Assembly: GCA_007116685.1 (NCBI GenBank)
Contig: SKIC01000239.1
Coordinates: forward strand, 1 to 13,939
Origin: Balneolales bacterium
GTDB taxonomy: Bacteria > Bacteroidota > Rhodothermia > Balneolales > Natronogracilivirgulaceae
DNA: 13,939 nucleotides
Direction: 5' to 3'
Within the stretch, counting starts at the first letter, position 1. Every line of letters starts with the position of its first letter. The position numbers and the translations under genes are program-made. This document shows, piece after piece, positions 7,226-13,939 of this stretch. A model generated the notes under the pieces. That model had not been told where the DNA came from, made no database searches, and saw only the letters and a list, made by a program, of their open reading frames with translations.

Positions 7226-10200
7226 ATGAAGAATAAATTTAAAGAAGTAAAACAACTCGATTACGCCAAAACGGAACTTGAGATTCTGGAATGGTGGAAG
7301 GATAACGATATATTTAAGAAAAGTGTATCCACCCGAGAGGACGGTATACCTTTCACCTTTTTTGAAGGACCGCCCACTGCAAATGGTAAGCCCGGTATTC
7401 ACCATGTTATGGCGAGAACGGTCAAAGACTTGTTTTGCCGCTTCAAAACCCTCAAAGGTTTCAAAGTAGAGCGTAAAGCCGGTTGGGATACGCACGGATT
7501 ACCCGTAGAAATTGAAGTAGAAAAAGAACTTGGCCTAGAGGGCAGAGCCCAGGTTGAAGAATACGGAGTAGCAAAATACAACAAACACTGCCGTGAGAGT
7601 GTCCTTCGATACAAAACCCTCTGGGATGACCTCACCCGCCGTATGGGATACTGGGTTGATCTTGAAAATCCGTATATCACCTTTGAAAATAATTATATCG
7701 AGTCTGTTTGGTGGTCGCTTAAAGAACTTTGGAAAAAGGATTTACTCTATAAAGGGTATAAAATTCAATGGTATTCTCCGGGTAGTGGAACTGTTCTGAG
7801 TTCGCATGAGGTAAGCTTAGGTTATAAAGAAGTTCAAGACCCATCCGTTTTTGTCACTTTTAAAGCGGATGATCAGGAAAACACCTACTACCTTGCATGG
7901 ACAACCACACCGTGGACCCTCATTTCAAATATGGTTCTGGCGGTTGGAAGCGAAATTGAATATGTGAAGATTAAAACACGCCTGAATGACACCGATATCA
8001 ATCTGATTCTTGCAAAAGACTTAATCGGGAATGCACTGGGCGATGAGGAATATGAGATTTTGGAGCATTATCAAGGCTCTGATTTGGTTGGAAAAACCTA
8101 TACTCCTGTTTTCGACTACAGCACCAAACGCTATGATAAAAAAGACGCATGGAGAGTTGTTTCAGCTGATTTTGTGACCCTCGAAGACGGTACGGGCATT
8201 GTTCATTGTGCTCCTGCTTTCGGTGCTGATGACTTTGAAGTGTGCAAACAAGAAGGTATTCCTCTCTATAATCCGGTAAACCGAGATGGCTGTTTTGATG
8301 AGACCATTACTGATTTTGCCGGGCAATGGTTCAAGGAAGCCGACAAAAACATCATTCGCAATCTGAAAGAGCGTGGATTGATGTATAAGCATTTAACCTA
8401 TTTGCACAACTACCCACACGATTGGCGAAAAGGCACACCTTTAATGTCATATCCTGTGGAATCCTGGTTTATCAAAACAACCGCCATCAAAGACCGAATG
8501 GTTGAAATCAACAAAGGAATCAACTGGAAACCGGAAAGTACCGGGAGCGGCAGGTTTGGAGTTTGGCTGGAAAACAATGTGGATTGGGCCATTTCGCGGC
8601 AGCGTTATTGGGGAACGCCACTACCAATCTGGATAAATGAAAATGATCCTTCCGAAATGGTTTGTATTGGAAGTATCGAAGAATTGCGTGATAAAGCGGG
8701 CATCCCAAAAGATAAAGAAATCGACCTGCACCGCCCCTATATCGATGATATTACATGGGAAAGCGAAAACGGTGGCACTATGCGCCGGGTTACCGATTTA
8801 ATTGATGTTTGGTACGATTCCGGTTCTATGCCTTTTGCTCAGTGGCATTATCCTTTTGAAAACAAAGAGAAATTTAAAGACAATTTCCCCGGTGATTTTA
8901 TTGCGGAAGGTGTGGATCAAACCCGTGGCTGGTTTTACACCTTACACGCTTTGGGAACCATGCTTTTTGACCAACCGGCCTATCGTAATGTAGTTTCTAA
9001 CGGACTCGTTTTAGATGCCAATGGCGAAAAAATGAGTAAATCAAAAGGAAACACGGTTGATCCTTTTGAAACCATTCGCCAGTTCGGTGCTGATACAACA
9101 CGCTGGTACATGATGAGTAATTCATCTCCCTGGGATAATCTTAAATTCAGCGAAGATGGTCTGAAAGAAGTTCAAAGAAAACTCTTCAGTACTATGATGA
9201 ATACCTATTCCTTCTTCGCAATGTATGCGAACATTGATGAGTTTACCTATAATGGTAATCCTATAAGCATCAGTGACCGCCCGGAAATTGACCGTTGGAT
9301 TATCTCACGCCAATTCAGCACCATCAAAATGGTGGACCAATATCTGGAAGAGTATGAGCCAACCAAAGCCGTTCGCCAGATAGAGCAGTTTGTTGAAGAA
9401 CTCAGTAATTGGTATGTAAGAAGAAGCCGCCGCCGGTTCTGGAAAGAAGGTAAAAGCCTTGATAAAACTTCTGCTTATCAAACATTGTATGAGTGCCTGC
9501 TAAATGTGACCAAATTGGTAAGTCCGGTAGCTCCGTTTTTGAGCGAGTGGCTTTTCCAGCGCCTAACTGATGTAGTTGGCAACGAAGAAGAATCAGTACA
9601 TTTATCTTTTTACCCAACGGTTGAGGAAACATCCATTGACAAAAACCTCGAATTCCGAATGGAATTGGCGCGCACTGTCTGCTCGCTCGTATTGCGGGTT
9701 CGAAACAAGACCAATATCAATGTACGGCAACCTTTGTCTCGCATTATTCTTCCTGTAAAAGGAAAAGAGGAGGAATCTGCATTAGAATTGGTAAAAGACA
9801 TCATTCTAGAGGAAGTGAATGTAAAGGATATCGAATATGTAACCGATGATTCCGGCATTGTTCACAAAAGTGCTAAGCCAAATTTCCCTGCATTGGGAAA
9901 AAAGTACGGCAAGATGATGAAGAAACTTACGCCGGCCATCAAGAATCTGAGTTCAGATCAAATCACGATCCTGGAACAAAAAGGATATATTTCAATTGAT
10001 TTGGATGATACCGAATCCGTGCAGTTGAATACTGAGGAAATCGATGTAGTTCGCACCGGATTGGAGGGCTGGTCAGTTGAAACAGAATCTGGTTTATCTG
10101 TGGCTGTTGATACTGAGCTGAACGATGAACTCGTAAGCGAAGGTATTGCCAGAGAATTTGTTAATCGGGTTCAAAATATGCGTAAAGAAGCTGATTTTGA

Positions 10201-10402
10201 AGTTACAGATCGTATCGAAATCAGTATTACTGCTGACGAAAAGGTCGTATCTTCTGTTGAGTTGATGAAGTCTTACATAATGGATGAGACATTAGCTGAA
10301 CAAATTACTACTAACGATATGGTCGATAGCGATTTTACCAAAGAATGGGATATCGATAATATGAAATGCACTATCGCCATTCGCCGAACTATTAATTCTT
10401 AA
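7226..10402 (+). CDS. ileS: Isoleucine–tRNA ligase, long (IleS2-like) type with GIHH signature
   Basis: 1058 residues, against about 940 for the E. coli enzyme, so it is the long eukaryote-like type. It charges tRNA-Ile with isoleucine in the cytoplasm. The class I signature that is usually HxGH reads GIHH at residues 57–60, in PPTANGKPGIHH: first and third positions are exchanged. KMSKS is intact at 602–606. The CP1 editing domain is present, with TTTPWTL (226–232) and GTGIVHCAPAFGADD (322–336), so proofreading of Val-tRNA should work. The C-terminal part, after about residue 700, has the anticodon-binding helices and a DUF5915-like tail, and lacks the cysteine zinc site of the E. coli-type enzyme. 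It is the first gene of a plus-strand run and is followed 15 bp later by a DksA-like gene. Confidence 0.97.
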   Translation: MKNKFKEVKQLDYAKTELEILEWWKDNDIFKKSVSTREDGIPFTFFEGPPTANGKPGIHHVMARTVKDLFCRFKTLKGFKVERKAGWDTHGLPVEIEVEKELGLEGRAQVEEYGVAKYNKHCRESVLRYKTLWDDLTRRMGYWVDLENPYITFENNYIESVWWSLKELWKKDLLYKGYKIQWYSPGSGTVLSSHEVSLGYKEVQDPSVFVTFKADDQENTYYLAWTTTPWTLISNMVLAVGSEIEYVKIKTRLNDTDINLILAKDLIGNALGDEEYEILEHYQGSDLVGKTYTPVFDYSTKRYDKKDAWRVVSADFVTLEDGTGIVHCAPAFGADDFEVCKQEGIPLYNPVNRDGCFDETITDFAGQWFKEADKNIIRNLKERGLMYKHLTYLHNYPHDWRKGTPLMSYPVESWFIKTTAIKDRMVEINKGINWKPESTGSGRFGVWLENNVDWAISRQRYWGTPLPIWINENDPSEMVCIGSIEELRDKAGIPKDKEIDLHRPYIDDITWESENGGTMRRVTDLIDVWYDSGSMPFAQWHYPFENKEKFKDNFPGDFIAEGVDQTRGWFYTLHALGTMLFDQPAYRNVVSNGLVLDANGEKMSKSKGNTVDPFETIRQFGADTTRWYMMSNSSPWDNLKFSEDGLKEVQRKLFSTMMNTYSFFAMYANIDEFTYNGNPISISDRPEIDRWIISRQFSTIKMVDQYLEEYEPTKAVRQIEQFVEELSNWYVRRSRRRFWKEGKSLDKTSAYQTLYECLLNVTKLVSPVAPFLSEWLFQRLTDVVGNEEESVHLSFYPTVEETSIDKNLEFRMELARTVCSLVLRVRNKTNINVRQPLSRIILPVKGKEEESALELVKDIILEEVNVKDIEYVTDDSGIVHKSAKPNFPALGKKYGKMMKKLTPAIKNLSSDQITILEQKGYISIDLDDTESVQLNTEEIDVVRTGLEGWSVETESGLSVAVDTELNDELVSEGIAREFVNRVQNMRKEADFEVTDRIEISITADEKVVSSVELMKSYIMDETLAEQITTNDMVDSDFTKEWDIDNMKCTIAIRRTINS

Positions 10403-10417
10403 CCTACAGAGTATAAA

Positions 10418-10813
10418 ATGGGTAATTCTGAACAAACCGAACGTGTTTCTCCATACAACGACGAAGATTTGGAGTATTTCCGTGAGATTATTCTAAAAAA
10501 ACGTGAAGAAGCGCTTGCAGACCTTGAAATGCTGTCTCAATCCTTGAAAGACAGTACTGAAAATACTTCTGACGAGTCAGCTTATTCATTCCACATGGCA
10601 GATGCCGGCACCGATGCACAGGAGCGTGAAAAAACCTACATGCTCTACAATAGAACCAGAAAATTCCTCAAATACCTTGAAGATGCACTGGTAAGAATTG
10701 ACAATAAAACCTATGGTGTGTGCAAAGTAACCGGTAAGAAAATCTCTAAAGGAAGATTAGAAGCTGTACCACACACACAAATCAGTATTGAAGCTAAACT
10801 AAAACGCAGATAA
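10418..10813 (+). CDS. TraR/DksA-family protein with degenerate zinc finger
   Basis: 131 residues. Two long helices (about 15–50 and 66–97) form the coiled-coil hairpin of DksA-type proteins, which enter the RNA polymerase secondary channel and alter transcription initiation. The tip carries ADAG (61–64) in place of the DxxDxA of E. coli DksA, so only one acidic tip residue (Asp62) is kept. The C-terminal zinc knuckle is broken: aligned with DksA, Cys102 remains, but the other three ligands are Thr105, Ser123 and Ala126. The surrounding frame (YGVCKVTGKKI, RLEAVPHTQISIEAK) is well preserved, so the domain probably still folds without metal. Its position between ileS and lspA is typical of Bacteroidota. 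Whether it responds to ppGpp is unknown. Confidence 0.88.
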   Translation: MGNSEQTERVSPYNDEDLEYFREIILKKREEALADLEMLSQSLKDSTENTSDESAYSFHMADAGTDAQEREKTYMLYNRTRKFLKYLEDALVRIDNKTYGVCKVTGKKISKGRLEAVPHTQISIEAKLKRR

Positions 10814-10819
10814 ACGGAT

Positions 10820-11386
10820 TTGTCTGAAGACCAAAAAAAATGGTACGTCTTTGCAGGTGCGGCTGGTCTGGTAGTATTACTGGACCAAGTCACCAAGTAC
10901 ATTATTCGTACCTCTCCTGAACTTCACAGCAAAGTACTGATAGAAGGCTGGTTGAACCTGTTCTACACTAAAAATCCCGGCATGGCCATGGGAATTAGTT
11001 GGGCAGAGACATGGGTTATCAGTCTCGTTGCTATTGCTGCATCAATCCTGATTATTGGATACGTCTGGAAAACCTACAAAGAGGGCAATATGGCGTATAT
11101 GCTACTCATGGGATTGATTATCGGCGGTGCTCTCGGAAATATATCCGACAGAATTTTTATGGCTCGAATTGAAGGCTATGGCGGAGTACTTGATGGGCAT
11201 GTGGTAGATTTTATCCATTTTAGCCTCACCATTAATGGCTGGCAGGTTTTCCCATACATTTTCAACGTTGCAGATATGGCCATAAGCGTGGCAATCATAA
11301 CCATGCTGATCTTCCATAAAAAAGTACTTCCGGAAGATCCTGCACCAAAGCCCGATACCGAAAATCAACCCGGCACTACCGATTAG
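10820..11386 (+). CDS. lspA: Lipoprotein signal peptidase (signal peptidase II)
   Basis: 188 residues. It cleaves the signal peptide of lipid-modified prolipoproteins in the inner membrane. All family blocks are visible: LDQVTK (21–26), KNPGMAMG (51–58), GGALGNISDR (102–111), VVDFI with catalytic Asp130, and FNVADMAI with catalytic Asp152. Four membrane helices lie near 9–29, 65–83, 92–107 and 147–166. The hydrophilic tail from 170 (PEDPAPKPDTENQPGTTD) is longer than in E. coli LspA. The start is a TTG 6 bp after the stop of the preceding gene. That stop is in the same frame and the next in-frame ATG is at residue 55, inside a conserved block, so TTG is close to forced. Its substrates include three lipoproteins encoded in this window. 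Confidence 0.96.
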   Translation: MSEDQKKWYVFAGAAGLVVLLDQVTKYIIRTSPELHSKVLIEGWLNLFYTKNPGMAMGISWAETWVISLVAIAASILIIGYVWKTYKEGNMAYMLLMGLIIGGALGNISDRIFMARIEGYGGVLDGHVVDFIHFSLTINGWQVFPYIFNVADMAISVAIITMLIFHKKVLPEDPAPKPDTENQPGTTD

Positions 11387-11388
11387 TT

Positions 11389-11766
11389 ATGGGAACCTAC
11401 TCCGGTATTCTGCTCAAGAAATACCAAGCTCCACAATGGAAGGGAGAACCGGAAACTGTAGTGCAATTTGAAGAAGCCATTAATCAAACCTGTGGCGACC
11501 ATATCAAACTTTTTATGGATAAAAAAAGCACCCTTACCTGGGATGGTAAAGGGTGCATGATTTGCACTGCCTCCGCAGAAATTTTATGTAATGCCAATAA
11601 TAATGGCTTAGATATCCCCCAATTATTTGAAAACCTTAAGGCTGAAAATGAGCTAGAGAACCAGCCGGAGCTTCAAGCTTTAGTAGAAACGCTTTCCGAA
11701 TACCCAACACGATCAAAGTGCGTGATGTTGGCCTGGGAAGGATTTATGAGGATGAATACACAGTAA
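11389..11766 (+). CDS. Short SufU/NifU-family Fe-S assembly protein
   Basis: 125 residues. The family's zinc/sulphur-handling residues are present: Cys35 and Asp37 (TCGD), Cys56 (GKGC) and Cys111 in YPTRSKCVMLAW. The last block, R-x-K-C-x-x-L-A-W, is the SufU form rather than IscU's HC. SufU accepts sulphur from the cysteine desulfurase SufS and passes it to SufB during Fe-S cluster building. It is shorter than B. subtilis SufU (about 147): the segment between the first two ligand blocks is compact and the N-terminal NPRN-like motif is poorly kept. Two further cysteines (59, 67) lie next to Cys56. The ATG is 2 bp after the lspA stop, so it is co-translated with lspA, but no other suf gene is nearby. 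A role as sulphur carrier is inferred from residues only. Confidence 0.8.
   Translation: MGTYSGILLKKYQAPQWKGEPETVVQFEEAINQTCGDHIKLFMDKKSTLTWDGKGCMICTASAEILCNANNNGLDIPQLFENLKAENELENQPELQALVETLSEYPTRSKCVMLAWEGFMRMNTQ
11521..11556 (-). terminator. Intrinsic terminator on minus strand, inside the SufU-like gene
   Basis: An 11-bp stem pairs 11528–11538 (GCACCCTTACC) with 11545–11556 (GGTAAAGGGTGC), with one bulged A at 11548 and a 6-base loop. Read on the minus strand, the hairpin is followed directly by seven T (11527–11521), the classic Rho-independent layout. The nearest minus-strand gene upstream of it is DUF3820 (stop at 11824), and no other hairpin lies between, so that transcript may end here after about 270 nt antisense to the SufU-like gene. 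The sequence is also coding, so chance cannot be excluded. Confidence 0.5.
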
Positions 11767-11823
11767 ACTTTTGGTGGTGACATTTTATAAAATCCATTCA
11801 AATTATAGTGTTTAAATATATCC

Positions 11824-12042
11824 TCAGCGATTTTTTCGAATTATGGGTTTCAGTATTTCATCCAGCCCATTGGTTTTGATTTCGTACATGGTTGCAAGTT
11901 GGCCACCCAATTTACCTTCAGGGAAACCCTCCCGGGCAAACCACTCCAAATAGTAAACCGGTAAATTGGTCAAATACCAATCTTTGTATTTGCCAAAAGG
12001 CATTCTAGCTCGAACGAGTGCTATTAAATAATTTTCATCCAT
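11824..12042 (-). CDS. DUF3820 family protein
   Basis: 72 residues, which is the whole usual length of this family. The defining core is present: ARMPFGKYKDWYLTNLPVYYLEWF, then REGFPEGKLGGQLATMYEIK. Proteins of this type have been labelled putative quorum-sensing-regulated virulence factors, but no activity is established. The MPFGKYK…LP..YL.W core also occurs as a small domain attached to DNA exonucleases, so a nucleic-acid link is possible. No signal peptide or membrane segment is present, so it is cytosolic. It is a single-gene unit converging with the SufU-like gene (57 bp apart) and diverging from the DoxX-like gene (112 bp apart). It is expected to have its own promoter in that gap, which I could not pinpoint. 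Confidence 0.8.
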   Translation of the reverse strand: MDENYLIALVRARMPFGKYKDWYLTNLPVYYLEWFAREGFPEGKLGGQLATMYEIKTNGLDEILKPIIRKNR

Positions 12043-12154
12043 TTTGCTTTACCGCACATAAAGTTACCTCGGGATAATACACTAACATCTGAACGTTTTG
12101 GGGTGCAGATTCTATTTTAAATGATAGTGATTCTCAAAAGCATATTATATATAC

Positions 12155-12580
12155 ATGAACGAAAAATATCTTGCAACTTCGGTCAGATTGGCAATTACCG
12201 CTTTATTTCTGGCAACCTTTGGATTAGCATCCTTAAACAAATGGATTCCATTTGGTATCCCTGACGGATTTATAAATGATTTTGGGGAAACCTGGTTAGG
12301 TTCTCTACCCGGTGGTTTGATTTTACCCTATTACACCATTGCTATCACCGAAACTTTAGTTGTAGTATTTTTCGTGATGAGTTTATTTAAGAAAGAATTT
12401 CTGGTTGGCACCGAAAAAAAGTGGATGTATGCCGGATTGGTAATGAGCTTATTTGTTTTTGTGATTCTATCTTACGGTCTCCGACTTATTGGTAATTTTG
12501 GAGGTACTGCAAACACCTTTTTCTACTTCGGAGCCACACTTGTTGCTTTGCTTTATGTCCAATACACAAAACAGGAATAA
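12155..12580 (+). CDS. DoxX-like four-helix membrane protein
   Basis: 141 residues with four predicted membrane helices, near 11–28, 54–77, 90–110 and 119–138. The first helix runs into GLASLNKWIPFGIPDGFINDF, which resembles the G..K…P..F start of DoxX-type proteins, and the size and four-helix plan fit. DoxX-like proteins are small inner-membrane proteins of mostly unknown role, some linked to redox or thiosulphate metabolism. No cofactor-binding motif is visible, so the family name is tentative and no function is claimed. The ATG at 12155 is the natural start, as the first helix begins a few residues later. It stands alone between the divergent DUF3820 gene and the fructokinase gene, with 114 bp before the latter. 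Confidence 0.6.
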   Translation: MNEKYLATSVRLAITALFLATFGLASLNKWIPFGIPDGFINDFGETWLGSLPGGLILPYYTIAITETLVVVFFVMSLFKKEFLVGTEKKWMYAGLVMSLFVFVILSYGLRLIGNFGGTANTFFYFGATLVALLYVQYTKQE

Positions 12581-12657
12581 ATAAAACATGTTTTTTTGAT
12601 TTACCACGCTGTCTTTGTTATCGTAATTGGATGAAATTCTCAACTTTTAGGCTGAAT

Positions 12658-12663
12658 TATAAT
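12658..12663 (+). promoter_or_regulatory. Possible -10 box of the fructokinase operon
   Basis: TATAAT sits 32 bases before the fructokinase ATG at 12695, in a gap of 114 bp. No good -35 element was found at 16–18 bp upstream, and the Bacteroidota TAnnTTTG form would have one mismatch (TATAATTG, 12658–12665). A start near 12671 would place the inverted repeat at 12663–12683 over the start site. Confidence 0.25.
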
Positions 12664-12683
12664 TGATGGTCGATTGACCTCAA
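12663..12683. promoter_or_regulatory. Imperfect inverted repeat, possible operator
   Basis: TTGA-t-GGTC-gatt-GACC-TCAA: 8-base arms on each side of a 4-base centre, with one unpaired T in the left arm. It ends 11 bases before the fructokinase start codon and overlaps the end of a TATAAT-like box, where a repressor could block transcription. No regulator gene is in the window, so the assignment is a suggestion only. Confidence 0.3.
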
Positions 12684-12694
12684 AAGAATAAACT

Positions 12695-13576
12695 ATGAGT
12701 AAAAAAACAATAATTGGAATTGGTGAACTGCTTTGGGATGAATTTGAACATTATCGTCGTCCCGGGGGAGCACCCGCTAATGTCGCTTATCATGCTAACA
12801 GACTTGGTAGTAAAGGCTGTGTAGTCACTAAAATCGGAAATGATGATGATGGCAAAGAACTGTACTCTTTTTTGCAAAGAAGAAAAGTTCCGGTCAATCA
12901 TATCCAAAAAACAGATGAATACGCTACAGGAACAGTTAGTGTTAAAATGGAGGATAATGAAGCATCCTATACCATACACGAGAACGTAGCGTGGGACTAT
13001 ATCGAGTTTAGTAAAGACTTGAAAGAACTTGCAAAAAGCGCAGATGCCATCTGTTTTGGTAGTTTAGCACAGCGCAGTGCTGAGACCCGAAACACCATAT
13101 ATAAAGTTCTAGAGACAGCTCCGGAAAATTCACTACGTGTTTTTGATATAAACCTCAGACCTCCACACTATAATGCTGAAATTATCAGCAAATCCTTAGA
13201 ATTTGCCAATGTGGTAAAATTGAATGAAGATGAATTTGAACAATTACCAACTCTTCTGGAAAGCTCATTGGAAACCAAAGCCCTTTTGCTGAATCAGTTT
13301 TCCATACAGGCTATTTGTAAAACAAAAGGAGCTAAAGGTTGCGAAATCATCACAAAAAATTCTCATTTCATAGAAGGACCCGTAGCGATAGACACCTCTA
13401 AAGGTGATTCTGTTGGCGTTGGTGATTCATTTACGGCCGCACTGATACACAATAAACTAAATGACCGTGGCTGGGATGAATCATTGGCACTGGCTAATTA
13501 TTATGCTGCAAATATGGCTGCTCTGAAAGGCGCCATGGCCGAAGTACCAAGTTCGGTTCTCGAAAAAGTATCCTGA
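12695..13576 (+). CDS. PfkB-family carbohydrate kinase, probable fructokinase
   Basis: 293 residues, a normal length for ribokinase-fold sugar kinases. The N-terminal substrate-binding block GIGELLWDEF and RPGGAPANVAYH (22–33) are those of fructokinases. The C-terminal signature DSVGVGDSFTAAL gives the anion hole and catalytic base Asp244 (GVGD in place of the common GAGD, a mild change). It should phosphorylate fructose at O6 with ATP in the cytoplasm. The next gene, 32 bp downstream on the same strand, begins like an amylosucrase, an enzyme that frees fructose from sucrose, so the pair makes biochemical sense: fructose 6-phosphate enters glycolysis. Such fructokinase–amylosucrase pairs are known from sucrose clusters of methylotrophs. 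Other PfkB substrates cannot be ruled out by sequence reading alone. Confidence 0.88.
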   Translation: MSKKTIIGIGELLWDEFEHYRRPGGAPANVAYHANRLGSKGCVVTKIGNDDDGKELYSFLQRRKVPVNHIQKTDEYATGTVSVKMEDNEASYTIHENVAWDYIEFSKDLKELAKSADAICFGSLAQRSAETRNTIYKVLETAPENSLRVFDINLRPPHYNAEIISKSLEFANVVKLNEDEFEQLPTLLESSLETKALLLNQFSIQAICKTKGAKGCEIITKNSHFIEGPVAIDTSKGDSVGVGDSFTAALIHNKLNDRGWDESLALANYYAANMAALKGAMAEVPSSVLEKVS

Positions 13577-13608
13577 GATAACTGTAAACTACATTCAACA
13601 CAGATTTT

Positions 13609-13939
13609 ATGTACGAAATTTCCGAAGTAAATATTCCGGACGCATCAACCTGGGCTAGCATTGATAAGAAAGAATTTATCCTAGAGCAACTCAAACAAAG
13701 ATATAAATCCCACAAACATGCGGCTCTCTTAAGCCGTCGATTAGACGAACAATTCGACAATTTCTACGACTCCTTCATCAAGGTTTACGGAAACGACATT
13801 GACAAGCTAAACTGGATTTATAAAACGATGGATGTGGTTGCAGAATCTTTGTCAAAACGCAGTAAGCATCTTATCACTCATGATTCACATAGAGAAGTTG
13901 ATCCCTATTGGTTCAAGAGCAATAACTTGATTGGTATGA
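13609..13939 (+). CDS. Amylosucrase-like protein (GH13), N-terminal part, cut by window edge
   Basis: The ATG at 13609 opens 110 codons that run off the right edge without a stop. The protein starts MYEISEVNIPDASTW and is helical. It contains FDNFYDSFIKVYGNDIDKL (about 46–64) and, near the end, DPYWFKSNNLIGM (about 98–110). This matches the helical N-terminal domain of amylosucrases, whose WF.S..MIGY segment leads into the catalytic barrel. Amylosucrase moves glucose from sucrose onto an alpha-1,4-glucan and releases fructose. The barrel and its catalytic Asp/Glu lie outside the window, so activity cannot be judged, and sucrose hydrolase or another GH13 member with the same N-terminal domain is possible. 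The fructokinase gene directly upstream supports a sucrose role. Confidence 0.72.
   Translation, partial: MYEISEVNIPDASTWASIDKKEFILEQLKQRYKSHKHAALLSRRLDEQFDNFYDSFIKVYGNDIDKLNWIYKTMDVVAESLSKRSKHLITHDSHREVDPYWFKSNNLIGM

Noticed and set aside
11782..11793. Palindrome ATTTTATAAAAT between the converging genes
   Set aside because: Short, AT-only and without a T-run; expected by chance in AT-rich spacer.
12583..12597. Perfect palindrome AAAACATGTTTT followed by more T, after the DoxX-like gene
   Set aside because: The stem has only four A-T pairs around a CATG loop, too weak for a terminator.
12595..12617. TTTG and TGTCTTTG as a Bacteroidota promoter for the fructokinase
   Set aside because: The spacer is only 11 bp, far shorter than the usual 17–21, and the -7 element has a mismatch.

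Overview
The window looks like a chromosomal segment of a Bacteroidota or Balneolota-type bacterium (moderate AT content, few clear Shine-Dalgarno sequences). The assignment rests on gene content and order: a TPR lipoprotein – DUF4292 – EnvC-like cluster, the order ileS – TraR/DksA-like – lspA, and an ileS of the long type with a swapped GIHH signature. An amylosucrase-like gene beside a fructokinase fits a marine or salt-tolerant member such as the Balneolaceae. The lineage is inferred, not proven. No tRNA, rRNA, CRISPR array, insertion sequence or phage gene is visible, and no gene-free stretch exceeds 300 bases.

Left part (1–7141, all minus strand). Transcription runs leftward. From right to left there is a small TPR-type lipoprotein (6572–7114). 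Next comes a tight three-gene operon of a low-molecular-weight phosphatase, a fructosamine-kinase-family enzyme and a signal-peptide-less BtuF-like metal/cofactor receptor (4341–6483). After it lies an envelope operon of a 14-repeat TPR lipoprotein, a DUF4292 (LolB-like) lipoprotein and an EnvC-like degenerate LytM protein (404–4238). Last is a membrane protein cut by the window edge (1–348). The phosphatase and kinase together suggest protein deglycation. The envelope genes suggest outer-membrane and peptidoglycan work.

Middle part (7226–11766, plus strand). A divergent promoter region precedes ileS, a DksA-like gene that has lost three of its four zinc cysteines, lspA (TTG start) and a short SufU-like gene, all spaced 2–15 bp apart. 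A hairpin plus T-run inside the SufU gene reads as an intrinsic terminator on the minus strand. It probably belongs to the convergent DUF3820 gene.

Right part (11824–13939). A DUF3820 gene (minus) and a DoxX-like membrane protein (plus) diverge. They are followed by a PfkB-family fructokinase and the start of an amylosucrase-like gene, a likely sucrose module with a possible operator in front. The main points of interest are the GXHH isoleucyl-tRNA synthetase, the deglycation pair with its unexpected third gene, the antisense terminator, and the zinc-site loss in the DksA-like protein. All belong to known families; I see no wholly new defence or mobile system.
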